Part shown: in pieces, positions 43,154 through 51,598 of the stretch | Layout of the letters: each line of letters begins with the position of its first letter | Position numbering within the stretch: position 1 is the first letter of the stretch | Origin: Clostridium amylolyticum | Lineage (GTDB): Bacteria > Bacillota > Clostridia > Clostridiales > Clostridiaceae | Assembly (NCBI RefSeq): GCF_900142075.1 | Contig: NZ_FQZO01000007.1 | Coordinates: 185,416-249,415, forward strand | Direction: 5' to 3' | Length of the DNA stretch: 64,000 nucleotides | Notes under the pieces: model-generated | The model's database searches: none | Seen by the model: the letters and a program-made list of their open reading frames with translations, nothing else | Told to the model about the DNA's origin: nothing | Made by a program: the position numbers and the translations under genes

Positions 43154-43528
43154 TTAAGCTATGACTACAAGGGTATCCCCAGGGTTTACGGTTTGTCCTT
43201 TAGTAACATTTACATTTGTAATAGTTCCATCTACAGGAGATACTATCTCATTCTCCATTTTCATTGCTTCTAGTATAACTAACAGATCACCTTTCTTTAC
43301 TGCCTGACCTGGATTTACAGCTACATTTAAAATGGTTCCAGGCATTGGCGCTTCAATAACCTCTCCTTTTGCACTGATAGCAGAATTATTTTGTGAGGTG
43401 CTATTAGATGGTGTGTTATTTCCTCCTGCAGCAATTTTGTTAGTTTGTGAAACTGCAGTTTCTTCTGTCACTTCTTCCATCTCTACTTCATAAACTTTAT
43501 TGTTTAATTTTATAATATACTTTTTCAT
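43154..43528 (-). CDS. Biotin carboxyl carrier protein of the decarboxylase
   Basis: The 124-aa protein has a lipoyl/biotinyl domain at about 50-124 with the biotin site LEAMKMENEI; the Lys of MKM receives biotin. A Ser/Asn-rich flexible linker (NTPSNSTSQNNSAIS) precedes it. In many bacteria this domain is fused to the C-terminus of OadA; here it is a separate gene, as in several clostridia. AAGGTGG lies 7 nt upstream of the ATG. Confidence 0.93.
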   Translation of the reverse strand: MKKYIIKLNNKVYEVEMEEVTEETAVSQTNKIAAGGNNTPSNSTSQNNSAISAKGEVIEAPMPGTILNVAVNPGQAVKKGDLLVILEAMKMENEIVSPVDGTITNVNVTKGQTVNPGDTLVVIA

Positions 43529-43560
43529 TGTATGTCCACCTTCCTATGTAATTAAGATTA

Positions 43561-43764
43561 TTACTTAATCCTAGTAATTTTTGAAATATGAAAATATGAA
43601 TTAGGTTTATCTTCTGAAGCCATAATAGATGCTGCCAGGGCCACTACCACTTTATCTTCTTCATCTATCTCAAGTTCTATGGGATTTGTCACCTTATCTT
43701 CCGCCATAGCTTGTGGTGCTTCTTCTTTCTTAAAAATATTGCTTAGCTTGCTTAGTATACCCAT
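43561..43764 (-). CDS. Small decarboxylase subunit resembling the C-terminal tail of OadG/MmdE
   Basis: The 67-aa protein has a basic start (GILSKLSNIFKKEE), then EEDKVVVALAASIMAS and the ending NSYFHISKITRIK, the pattern found at the C-terminus of gamma/epsilon subunits (…AAIAAY…F-x-I-x-S-I-x-R). There is no membrane helix. With the 47-aa membrane protein at 41761 it appears to make up a split gamma subunit. It sits 23 bp after the carboxyltransferase gene, with AGGTGG upstream. Confidence 0.65.
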   Translation of the reverse strand: MGILSKLSNIFKKEEAPQAMAEDKVTNPIELEIDEEDKVVVALAASIMASEDKPNSYFHISKITRIK

Positions 43765-43786
43765 TTTTTCACCACCTTTATCATTA

Positions 43787-45187
43787 CTACATTGTCACTG
43801 TAATATAATGTACTATGTCTTCTTCCTTTTTATCTTCCTTAAAGTCACCTTTTAATCTATCTTCAAAGAACTTCTTAGCAACTTGTGGAAATAAAATATA
43901 AGATAATACATCCTCAAAGGAAGCAGCTAAATCACCAATTTCTTCTTTATACTTTTCAATGCCAGGTTCTAAAAGGTCAGCTGGTCTTACAGTTATAACT
44001 TCTTCATTTCCTATAATCTTTTCTTTTATGGTTTCATTAATAGGTGCTGGTGAACGGCCATAAAGTCCCTTTACATATTCCTTTATTTCTTTTGGCACCA
44101 TTTTATATCTTTCCCCAGCTAAAACATTAAATACCGCTTGTGTTCCTACCATTTGACTAAGTGGTGTAACTAGAGGGGGATATCCTAAATCTTCTCTAAC
44201 CCTTGGTATTTCTTTTAATACCTCTTCATATTTATTTAAGGCACCTTGCTGCTTTAATTGAGATAATAAATTAGAAAGCATCCCTCCTGGTACCTGATAG
44301 GTTAAGGTCTTAGGTTCCACATCCATAACCCTTGGGTTAAAGATTCCATTTTCTCTATACTTTTCTTTTATAGGTTTAAGGTACTCTGCTATTTCGTTCA
44401 ATAAATTTATATCTAACCCTGAAGGTCTTTCACTTTGACTCAATGCTACTACCATGGACTCAGTAGCTGGCTGAGAGGTCCCTTCAGCAAAAGGTGACAT
44501 GGCTGTATCAATAATATCCACTCCTGCTTCCACCGCCATCATATATGTCATTGAAGCAATTCCGCTAGTGCAGTGAGTATGTAATTCTATAGGAACATCA
44601 ACAGCTTTTTTTAGCTCAGTAACCAATTCTTTAGCTGTATAAGGAGTTAATATCCCTGCCATATCCTTTATACAAATAGTATCTGATCCTAATGCAACCA
44701 ATTCTTTAGTTAAATTTACATAGTATGGAACTGTATGTACAGGGCTAATGGTATAGCTGATAGCGCACTGACAAATGGCTCCAACCTTTTTAATAGCCTT
44801 TATGGAGGTCTCCATATTTCTTACATCATTAAGAGCATCAAATACCCTGATAATATCTATTCCATTTTCCACAGACTTTTCAATGAAAGCTTCTACCACA
44901 TCATCTGGATAGTGCTTATAGCCTAAAAGGTTCTGTCCTCTTAGAAGCATTTGAAGCTTTGTATTCTTAACCCTCTTACGAATTTCCCTTAATCTTTCCC
45001 AAGGATCTTCATTAAGAAAACGAAGGCAGGCATCAAAGGTTGCTCCACCCCAAACTTCCAGTGCATAATACCCTACTTTATCCATTTTTTCTAGTATGGG
45101 CAGTATTTCTTCTGTGGTTAATCTAGTGGCAATGAGAGATTGATGTCCATCTCTTAATGCAGTTTCTGTTATCTTTACTGGATTCAC
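43787..45187 (-). CDS. oadA: Oxaloacetate decarboxylase alpha subunit (carboxyltransferase)
   Basis: This soluble subunit transfers the carboxyl group from oxaloacetate to biotin. The 466-aa sequence begins VKITETALRDGHQSLIATRLT, with the DGHQS motif and Asp metal ligand, and has the IELHTHCTSGIA segment near 198 (metal-binding His pair) and GILTPYTAKELV. It ends without a fused biotin domain. Translation starts at GTG 45187, 10 nt after GGGAG. A hairpin lies between it and citX. Pyruvate carboxylase subunit B is a close relative, but the OadB partner decides the assignment. Confidence 0.92.
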   Translation of the reverse strand: MNPVKITETALRDGHQSLIATRLTTEEILPILEKMDKVGYYALEVWGGATFDACLRFLNEDPWERLREIRKRVKNTKLQMLLRGQNLLGYKHYPDDVVEAFIEKSVENGIDIIRVFDALNDVRNMETSIKAIKKVGAICQCAISYTISPVHTVPYYVNLTKELVALGSDTICIKDMAGILTPYTAKELVTELKKAVDVPIELHTHCTSGIASMTYMMAVEAGVDIIDTAMSPFAEGTSQPATESMVVALSQSERPSGLDINLLNEIAEYLKPIKEKYRENGIFNPRVMDVEPKTLTYQVPGGMLSNLLSQLKQQGALNKYEEVLKEIPRVREDLGYPPLVTPLSQMVGTQAVFNVLAGERYKMVPKEIKEYVKGLYGRSPAPINETIKEKIIGNEEVITVRPADLLEPGIEKYKEEIGDLAASFEDVLSYILFPQVAKKFFEDRLKGDFKEDKKEEDIVHYITVTM

Positions 45188-45223
45188 TACTTCTTCACTC
45201 CCTTGTTTAAGTTTCTTCCTTGC

Positions 45224-45263
45224 AAAGCCAAGAGTTTTATGTAATTATGAAGCTCTTGGCTTT
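45224..45263. other. Intergenic hairpin between citX and oadA
   Basis: AAAGCCAAGAG (45224-45234) and CTCTTGGCTTT (45253-45263) form an 11-bp perfect stem with an 18-nt loop. There is no U-tract on the minus strand, so it may be an RNA-processing or stability element between the lyase and decarboxylase halves of the operon. Confidence 0.5.
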
Positions 45264-45322
45264 ACAAAGAAGTACACTACCATATCCAATAAAAAGAATT
45301 AGATGTGGTTACTTATTGTAAA

Positions 45323-45868
45323 TTAATTGTTTTTAATGCTATTAAAATATTCTAATGCCATGTCCTCTATCTTATAGATTAATTCTTTTACGCTATGATT
45401 TCTACTCCTGCTGCAAAAAAAAGCATTCTGGTGACACAGCAAGCACTCTCTTGGACTCATTCCCATTTCTTCTCTTGAAAGCTGGTGTTCTAGTCCTTCC
45501 CACACATCGAAATCATAAACTCTCCCTAAAGGGTGTTTATCTTCAATTTCTATAGTAATAGACTTTAAAGCCTTAGCTTCTTTTTCAAGAATAGCAAAAT
45601 ACTCTGGCCCACTGTTAGTATAACTCACTTCTTCTACTATTATTTTAGCCTGGTTATTTTTTATAGCTATTTTAAATTCCTTGATTCCTTCATCAAATAT
45701 GGATTTTATAAGCGGGTTATACTTCACTGGGCCTGGTATATTAAGCTTAAAAGATACCAAGGTATTACCAAAATTATTTAAAAGATATCTTTGACGCTGC
45801 TGTCTTATTTCTCTAGCCTTTAAAATATCCTGTAAACTTTGCTCTTCCCCTTGAAAGTATATCCCCAC
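45323..45868 (-). CDS. citX: Citrate lyase holo-ACP synthase (phosphoribosyl-dephospho-CoA transferase)
   Basis: CitX attaches the 2'-(5''-triphosphoribosyl)-3'-dephospho-CoA group to the acyl carrier subunit. The 181-aa sequence has the family signature GMSPRECLLCHQNAFFCSRSRNH near 138-160 (quoted in part: PRECLLC and CSRSRNH), and EVSYTNSGPEYF near 80. It lies between citF and the decarboxylase genes, 28 bp after citF. It is a separate gene, not fused to citG. Confidence 0.88.
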   Translation of the reverse strand: MGIYFQGEEQSLQDILKAREIRQQRQRYLLNNFGNTLVSFKLNIPGPVKYNPLIKSIFDEGIKEFKIAIKNNQAKIIVEEVSYTNSGPEYFAILEKEAKALKSITIEIEDKHPLGRVYDFDVWEGLEHQLSREEMGMSPRECLLCHQNAFFCSRSRNHSVKELIYKIEDMALEYFNSIKNN

Positions 45869-45896
45869 TATAAAACCCTCCTTTGTTGATGATATA

Positions 45897-47429
45897 TTAT
45901 TTTACTTTTCTAACTACGTCTATTATACTACCATCTCTGTATTCTACCACTGCAATAACTTCATCTTCATATTCTATCTTATCTGGAGTGCCTACGATGC
46001 TGATAGATTTTTCGTAAAGTTCTTCTATGGTGTACACAGGGATATCGCCATTTTTATAAATTTCCATTAAATCCTTTCTTCTTGGATTTATGGCAATACC
46101 AATCTCTGTTACTAACACGTCTATGCTTTCTCCTGGAGTAATAACCGTATTCACTGAATCCACTACGCAGGGAATTCTTCCTCTTACTAGAGGGGAAACT
46201 ATAACAGTTAACTTAGCACAAGCTGCGGTATCACAGTGTCCGCCGGAAGCGCCTCTTAAAACTCCATCGGAACCTGTCATAACATTTACATTGAAGTCTT
46301 TATCTATTTCCAAAGCAGATAACACAACTACATCTAATTTGTTTGCTATACAACCTTTATTGTGTGGGTTAGCATAAAAAGAAGCATCTATTTCATGATG
46401 CATGGAATTCTTAGATATAGATTCCACTGCTGTTAAATCAAAATCTTGAACGTCAAAAATATTCTTGATTAAACCTTCTTCATGCATTTCTATCATAGGT
46501 TTAGTTATTCCACCTAAAGCAAAGCTGGCTTTAACATTGCTTTTTATCATTTCTTCCCTTATAAATCTGCTTACAGCTAAGGTAGATCCACCAGTACCGG
46601 TTTGTAGTGAAAATCCTTCTTTAAAGTAAGGAGACTTGGTGATAACTTTACTTGCATACTCAGCTATTAAAAGCTCTTTTGGATTTTTAGTATATCTAGT
46701 AGCTCCAGAAACTATACCTGATGGATTTCCTATTTCCTCTACCTTTACCACATAGTCTACCTTTTCTTGACTGATGCTTGCAGGCATATTGGGGAAATCC
46801 ACTAGGCAGTCTGTGATGATAATCACTTTATCGGCATACTCTGCATCTATCTTTGCATAACCTAAGGAACCACAGTTAGCTTTTCCGCCGGTGCCGCTGG
46901 CATTACCATATTCATCGCAGGAAGGAGCTCCTAAAAATGCTACATCTATCTTTATATCTCCAGCTTCAATGGCTCTAGCTCTTCCTCCGTGAGATCTTAT
47001 AATTACAGGCTCTTTCATTAATCCCTTGGAGATTTCTTCTGCTAATTCTCCTCTTAAACCACTAGTGGTAATTTTAGTGATTACCCCATTCTTTATGTGC
47101 TCTATTAATGGACTATGCACTCCGCTTAAGGAACTGGAGGCCAAGGTTAAGTTCTTTATACCCATAGCAGCTATGATATCCACCACTTTATTTAATATAT
47201 AGTCCCCTTCTCTAAAGTGATGGTGGAAGGATATGGTCATTCCATCTTTTAAATTGCATTTATTTATAGCCTCTTCTAGACTTTGTAATAATTTTTCTTC
47301 TCCTGGTTTTACAGCTTTTACTTTAGTAGCTGCTTTTATAATCCTCTCATTATGAGCAAAAGCTCCTTGAAATAAGCCTTTATCCTTTATAATTTCTTCT
47401 GGAATCTCTCTTCCTATACTATTTTTCAT
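45897..47429 (-). CDS. citF: Citrate lyase alpha subunit (citrate CoA-transferase)
   Basis: The alpha subunit exchanges the acetyl group on the carrier protein for citrate. The ATG at 47429 has AAGGAGG 9 nt upstream and gives 510 aa; it overlaps citE by 11 bp. The sequence starts NSIGREIPEEI and carries SFHHHFREGDYILN near 72 and GTGGSTLAVSRFI near 260, characteristic of CitF. The C-terminal SPLVRGRIPCVVDSVNTVITPGE is also conserved. Confidence 0.95.
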   Translation of the reverse strand: MKNSIGREIPEEIIKDKGLFQGAFAHNERIIKAATKVKAVKPGEEKLLQSLEEAINKCNLKDGMTISFHHHFREGDYILNKVVDIIAAMGIKNLTLASSSLSGVHSPLIEHIKNGVITKITTSGLRGELAEEISKGLMKEPVIIRSHGGRARAIEAGDIKIDVAFLGAPSCDEYGNASGTGGKANCGSLGYAKIDAEYADKVIIITDCLVDFPNMPASISQEKVDYVVKVEEIGNPSGIVSGATRYTKNPKELLIAEYASKVITKSPYFKEGFSLQTGTGGSTLAVSRFIREEMIKSNVKASFALGGITKPMIEMHEEGLIKNIFDVQDFDLTAVESISKNSMHHEIDASFYANPHNKGCIANKLDVVVLSALEIDKDFNVNVMTGSDGVLRGASGGHCDTAACAKLTVIVSPLVRGRIPCVVDSVNTVITPGESIDVLVTEIGIAINPRRKDLMEIYKNGDIPVYTIEELYEKSISIVGTPDKIEYEDEVIAVVEYRDGSIIDVVRKVK

Positions 47430-48318
47430 CTTCCAAAACCTCCTTGTAAACCCCTGCAGCACTAGCTAGTTGCAGTACTCTTTCCGCTCTTTCTACAATA
47501 GGCTTGTCTATCATTTTTCCATTTAGAGATATAACCCCTAAACCTCTTACTTCAGCATCCCTAGCTGCTTTTTTAACAGCTATAGATTTTCTTATTTCTT
47601 CAGGAGTGGGTGTATATATTTCATGTACAGGTTTTATCTGTCTAGGATTTATAACGGATTTGCCGTCAAAGCCTAATTGCTTAATAAGCTGAACTTCATT
47701 TCTGAAGCCTTCTTCGTTGTCTACATCAGAATAAACAGTATCTAAAGCATAGATTCCTGCTGCTCTAGCTGCAATTATTATTTGGCTTCTAGCTCCAAAG
47801 AGTTCTTGTCCATTAGGATATCTCTTAGTTTTTAAGTTAGTTACATAGTCTTCTGCTCCTAAAGCCATGGCTATAAGTCTTGGGCTTGCTGTGGCAATGT
47901 CATAAGCATTTATTATACCTATAGGGCTTTCTATAGCTGCCATCATCTTTGTGCTTCCTACTTCTCTATGGCACTTTCTTTCTACTTCTTCAATGACTTT
48001 TTCCACTTCAAGGATGTCTTCTCTTCTTTCTGTCTTTGGCAATCTAATTACGTGTACTCCTGCTCTTACCACAGCTTCTATATCTTCTCTTCCAAAAGGA
48101 GTATCTAGTCCATTTATTCTTACCACTAGCTCTGTATTACCATAATCTATAGTTTTTAAAGCATTGTACACTAGAAATCTCGCTGAATCCTTTTCTGTTA
48201 TTGCCACTGCATCTTCTAAGTCAAACATTAAAGAATCTGCTCCGTAAATATATGCTTCCTTTACCATGCTTGGATTGCTTCCTGGAACAAACATCATGGT
48301 CCTTCTTAAACGTTCCAT
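47419..48318 (-). CDS. citE: Citrate lyase beta subunit (citryl-ACP lyase)
   Basis: CitE cleaves citryl-ACP to acetyl-ACP and oxaloacetate. The HpcH/HpaI aldolase fold is shown by RRTMMFVPGSNPSMV at the start, DLEDAVAITEKDSAR near 34, RINGLDTPFG and the metal-binding ALGAEDYVTNL near 160. The ATG at 48318 shares its A with the citD stop (TAATG), so translation is coupled; GGGAGG lies 10 nt upstream. A longer reading frame upstream belongs to citD DNA and is rejected. Length 299 aa is typical. Confidence 0.95.
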   Translation of the reverse strand: MERLRRTMMFVPGSNPSMVKEAYIYGADSLMFDLEDAVAITEKDSARFLVYNALKTIDYGNTELVVRINGLDTPFGREDIEAVVRAGVHVIRLPKTERREDILEVEKVIEEVERKCHREVGSTKMMAAIESPIGIINAYDIATASPRLIAMALGAEDYVTNLKTKRYPNGQELFGARSQIIIAARAAGIYALDTVYSDVDNEEGFRNEVQLIKQLGFDGKSVINPRQIKPVHEIYTPTPEEIRKSIAVKKAARDAEVRGLGVISLNGKMIDKPIVERAERVLQLASAAGVYKEVLEDEK

Positions 48319-48617
48319 TATTCCATCGCCTCCCAATTGTATTTTTCTTTTACTCCTGCTGCTCTGTGCGCTGCACATTGCACCCTGGCTTTTATGGTAC
48401 AATCTAAAGCACCTTTATCTGTAGCTATAACTTTTATATTATCCATTTCTAACCCTTCTAAGGTTGCTTGGATTAAATTTCTTATTTGTCTTCCAAACTG
48501 CTTTTCCACAGTACTTTTTAGTTCTATTTCAATTCCTGCTTCTTCCTTTGGTTCAATGATGATTTGAATATCACTGGACTCTAAGGTTCCTGCTAGAGCA
48601 TTATTTATAGCTTTCAT
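48318..48617 (-). CDS. citD: Citrate lyase gamma subunit (acyl carrier protein)
   Basis: The 99-aa carrier starts MKAINNALAGTLESSDIQI; Ser14 in GTLESSD is the prosthetic-group attachment site used by CitX. The ATG at 48617 has AGGAGG 9 nt upstream; 16 extra upstream codons in frame are rejected. It follows citC by 13 bp and is coupled to citE. Confidence 0.95.
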   Translation of the reverse strand: MKAINNALAGTLESSDIQIIIEPKEEAGIEIELKSTVEKQFGRQIRNLIQATLEGLEMDNIKVIATDKGALDCTIKARVQCAAHRAAGVKEKYNWEAME

Positions 48618-48630
48618 CTTCCTTTTCCTC

Positions 48631-49674
48631 CTAATGTCTCGAATAGTTTTTCTTAATTCTTTCAACTAACACTTTTGCTTCTTCAGATTTAAAATAATTA
48701 TAGGTAGTAATAGGAACTAAATTTTTTATATCTTCCAACTTATCTTCCCTTATAAATTGTCTTACTTTGGAAGCGCTGATGGCAGCACCGTTTTCAGTAC
48801 GCCTTGGGATTATATTGCATTGAAGCCCTTGCTTTTCAAGCTCTTCCTTCATTACCTGATTATAGGTTCTAGTAACCTCATCATAAGGTTCTTCTCCTAC
48901 ATATCTCTTTTTAATACCTAAGGCTGGAGCTATGTGGTTACAGAAGATTTTTAGATCTAATTTGGCATGAAGCTCTACCACACTGTCTTCCTCTTTAATA
49001 AAGTAGGATGGAAAGCTGGCACTGGATATAATATAATCTCCTGTTTCATGAAGAATGACATTTTTTAAATGGCTTGTTCCTTCCTTCACCAACTGGTACC
49101 TGGTATAAAAAGGAATTACTGAAGCCTCTTCAGAAACCACAAAAATATGCACTGCATCATTTTCTGAAGCAGCTTTTTCTACGAGGCTCTGATGGCCTAA
49201 AGTGAAAGGATTTGCATTCATAACTATGGCTGCTATTCTATTTCCCTGAACCTTTTTAAGGGATAACTTTTCTAGGTATTCCTTGATTCCCCTTGGCCTA
49301 TTTTCCATAAACACTAAGGAATCATCTACTCTCTCTATCTCATAAAAGCCCATGTCCAGGAAGCTTTTTGCGGCACTGCCTTTGGTGTAAAGAAATAAGC
49401 TGGTATAACCACGTTGATACTGCTCATTTATTAAATGAGACACCACTTTATTCATGATACCCAAGCCTTGGTATTCTTTTTTTACCGCTAAGCATCTTAA
49501 GGTATTTTTTAAAAATGCCCCTGTGGCTATAAGCTCATCCTTATGATAAATCCCCATGGTGTAATCTAAGTTTTTATCCAATCTTATACCTTCATTGTTT
49601 AAAAATAACTCTAGTGCCTCTTTTTCAGAAGTATATTCTAAAAATATTCTCTCTTCTCTTAACTCATAATCCAT
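48631..49674 (-). CDS. citC: [Citrate (pro-3S)-lyase] ligase
   Basis: CitC acetylates the carrier thiol with acetate and ATP, turning on citrate lyase. The 347-aa protein has an N-terminal GNAT-like domain (LRCLAVKKEYQGLGIMNKVVSHLI near 60) and a C-terminal nucleotidyltransferase domain with AIVMNANPFTLGHQSLVEKA near 150, which holds the HxGH-type site, and ISASKVRQFI near 305. The ATG at 49674 is 13 nt after AAAGGA; the TTG four codons earlier is too close. Confidence 0.93.
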   Translation of the reverse strand: MDYELREERIFLEYTSEKEALELFLNNEGIRLDKNLDYTMGIYHKDELIATGAFLKNTLRCLAVKKEYQGLGIMNKVVSHLINEQYQRGYTSLFLYTKGSAAKSFLDMGFYEIERVDDSLVFMENRPRGIKEYLEKLSLKKVQGNRIAAIVMNANPFTLGHQSLVEKAASENDAVHIFVVSEEASVIPFYTRYQLVKEGTSHLKNVILHETGDYIISSASFPSYFIKEEDSVVELHAKLDLKIFCNHIAPALGIKKRYVGEEPYDEVTRTYNQVMKEELEKQGLQCNIIPRRTENGAAISASKVRQFIREDKLEDIKNLVPITTYNYFKSEEAKVLVERIKKNYSRH

Positions 49675-49729
49675 TTTCTTATACAATTCCTTTCAAAGGG
49701 AAAGTTTAGCGCTATACTTTTCTCATTTA

Positions 49730-49793
49730 ATTATATAAGAAGTATTATGCCCGCTAAAGTTTTTTAGGTGTACTTTAGTGTATTTTAGGTGTT
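49730..49793 (-). promoter_or_regulatory. Repeated motif and possible internal promoter between citG and citC
   Basis: On the minus strand AACACCTAAAAT, TACACTAAAG and GTACACCTAAAAAA follow one another at about 13-bp intervals (49793-49760), then TATAAT at 49735-49730. The repeats could be an activator or repressor site for an internal promoter serving citC onward. Confidence 0.4.
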
Positions 49794-50669
49794 CTAAAAC
49801 AGAAATCCTTCTATCATAGCTAAAAAAATGCTCACAGAAAGAAGGTCCGCAGATCCACCGGGACTTATATTCTTTTCTATGAAATCTTTATTTATATCTT
49901 CTATCTTTTCTTTAAAGGCTGGCTGACAAGTACCTCCTTGAGCTAGAAAAGCTTTGGCAGTGTCCTTTGTATATTGAAGTCCTTCTATCCCTGCCCTGGT
50001 AATAACATTAGTATCGTCATTCTCAGCCATTAGACGAAAAAGTATCTCAATAAACAGTTCATTTAAAGGCAGGTGTTTTGAGACTTTCCATTTCATTAAT
50101 AAGGGTAAAACATTTTTTTGTATGGTACTAAAACCTGACTCCACTTCTCCTCTTATACCCTTTAAACCAAAATCTTTGTACAGTTTTTCTCCATGGGTAA
50201 GCTCCGTTTTATTATGGATATTTTCAAAGTCTTTGGTGGTGAGATTTTTTGCCATAGCTTTAACCTCATTACAGAGGTTTAAGATGGTAAGGTTAGAATT
50301 TTTATCTTTTTCATAAAGCTTTCCTACTGCTGCACAAAGGATTCCCATGGAAAAGATCATACCTTTATGGGTATTTACCCCACTGGTAGCCTGAAACATG
50401 GCTTTTTCACAGTGCAATCCTGGCTTTCTTATGTTATCCAATAGTTTTGTACTATCTTCTTCTTTAAAGGAAAGGCCTTCTAATATACATTCATAAAACC
50501 CTCTATATAATACAGAGCTGCTAGCCATAAATGTATAAAAATCCATATCCTTGTGAGCACCGTTATTATCCCTATCTACCAAGCCTGGCTTTGGAGTGGT
50601 GCTTACTTCGTATAATACCGCCCTTTGTGCTAATGAAGCATAATAGTGTGCAAATTCTTCTGTTTTCAA
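49794..50669 (-). CDS. citG: Triphosphoribosyl-dephospho-CoA synthase
   Basis: CitG makes the prosthetic-group precursor for citrate lyase from ATP and dephospho-CoA. STTPKPGLVDRDNNGAHKDMD near 24-44 and SGVNTHKGMIFSMGI near 96 are the family motifs (quoted in part: PKPGLVDR, GAHKDMD). An upstream ATG at 50720 has no ribosome-binding site, whereas a TTG at 50669 is preceded by AGGAGG with 4-nt spacing, so the TTG is chosen (291 aa). It follows the GntR regulator by about 55 bp. Confidence 0.88.
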   Translation of the reverse strand: MKTEEFAHYYASLAQRAVLYEVSTTPKPGLVDRDNNGAHKDMDFYTFMASSSVLYRGFYECILEGLSFKEEDSTKLLDNIRKPGLHCEKAMFQATSGVNTHKGMIFSMGILCAAVGKLYEKDKNSNLTILNLCNEVKAMAKNLTTKDFENIHNKTELTHGEKLYKDFGLKGIRGEVESGFSTIQKNVLPLLMKWKVSKHLPLNELFIEILFRLMAENDDTNVITRAGIEGLQYTKDTAKAFLAQGGTCQPAFKEKIEDINKDFIEKNISPGGSADLLSVSIFLAMIEGFLF

Positions 50670-50723
50670 GTTTCCTCCTATTATTACCTGGGTACTTAAG
50701 TCCTTATATTTTAAAATCATTAA

Positions 50724-51419
50724 TTACTTATCAATTCCTTGAGCTCTAATTTCATTAATAACTATTTCCATAGAAAATTGCAAATGCCTTTTTATAATTT
50801 CATCAATATCTTTATGGTTCTTCTCCACAATGGCATTTAAAATTTCTCTGTGTTCCTTTAGTCCTTTTTCTCTTCTTTTATTTTCGGACATAGAAATATC
50901 TCTAAATCTTTTCAGGTATTCTGAAAGCTTGCTTATCATGGTAACCAGCCTCTTCATCCTGCTTGCTTCATATATCTGTGCATTAAATTCTGCAAATAAC
51001 CTCACAACTTCTTTCACATTACCCTGGTTATTCATCTCCTCAGTTAAATCTAATAGATCTTGAATTTTCTTTATTTCTTCAGGAGTAATATTTTCCATGG
51101 CTTCTTCTGCAGCTAGAACTTCTAGATTTGCTCTTATCTTATATATCTCTATAACTTCTTCTACAGTAATCTTTTTTACCACTATACCTTTTCCCGGAAT
51201 TGACTTTACTAATTCTTCCATTTCTAATCTTCTTAAAGCATCTCTCACTGGTGTCCTGCTTATGTTAAGCTTATCTGCAAAAACTTTTTCTACAATTCTT
51301 TCTCCTACAGGTATTACACCCTTTATGATATTTTCTCTTAAACATTCGTATACAATTTCCCTTATGGGCTTATCTTGATTAAAATTTATGCTTTTAAGAA
51401 TTTTGTCCATATACTCCAT
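50724..51419 (-). CDS. GntR-family (FadR subfamily) regulator of citrate metabolism, CitO-like
   Basis: Residues about 15-85 are a winged helix (REIVYECLRENIIKGVIPVGERIVEKVFADKLNISRTPVRDALRRLEMEELV) and 95-225 an FCD domain with the metal/ligand His and Asp residues. CitO/CitI-type GntR regulators activate citrate genes in Enterococcus and Lactococcus relatives in response to citrate. It is the first gene of the cit-oad operon and sits between it and the transporter gene, so it probably controls both. The ATG at 51419 has GGAGG 12 nt upstream (231 aa). Confidence 0.85.
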   Translation of the reverse strand: MEYMDKILKSINFNQDKPIREIVYECLRENIIKGVIPVGERIVEKVFADKLNISRTPVRDALRRLEMEELVKSIPGKGIVVKKITVEEVIEIYKIRANLEVLAAEEAMENITPEEIKKIQDLLDLTEEMNNQGNVKEVVRLFAEFNAQIYEASRMKRLVTMISKLSEYLKRFRDISMSENKRREKGLKEHREILNAIVEKNHKDIDEIIKRHLQFSMEIVINEIRAQGIDK

Positions 51420-51540
51420 GGTAAATGATTCCTCCCTACTATAAATAAATTTTTCATACACAATTTATTATCTCTATATATACTCTAGTTTATAGCAGCC
51501 TGCGGTATATAGGAATATAGAATTTAAATATAGTTTATAT

Positions 51541-51571
51541 AAATGCTGTGCCAAAGACTGGCACAGCATTT
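51541..51571 (-). terminator. Terminator of the citrate transporter gene
   Basis: A perfect 13-bp stem (AAATGCTGTGCCA and its complement) with a 5-nt loop lies 28 bp after the stop of the transporter gene and separates it from the regulator/citrate lyase operon. Confidence 0.88.
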
Positions 51572-51598
51572 CTCAAGTAGAATTTTATGGTTATGATA

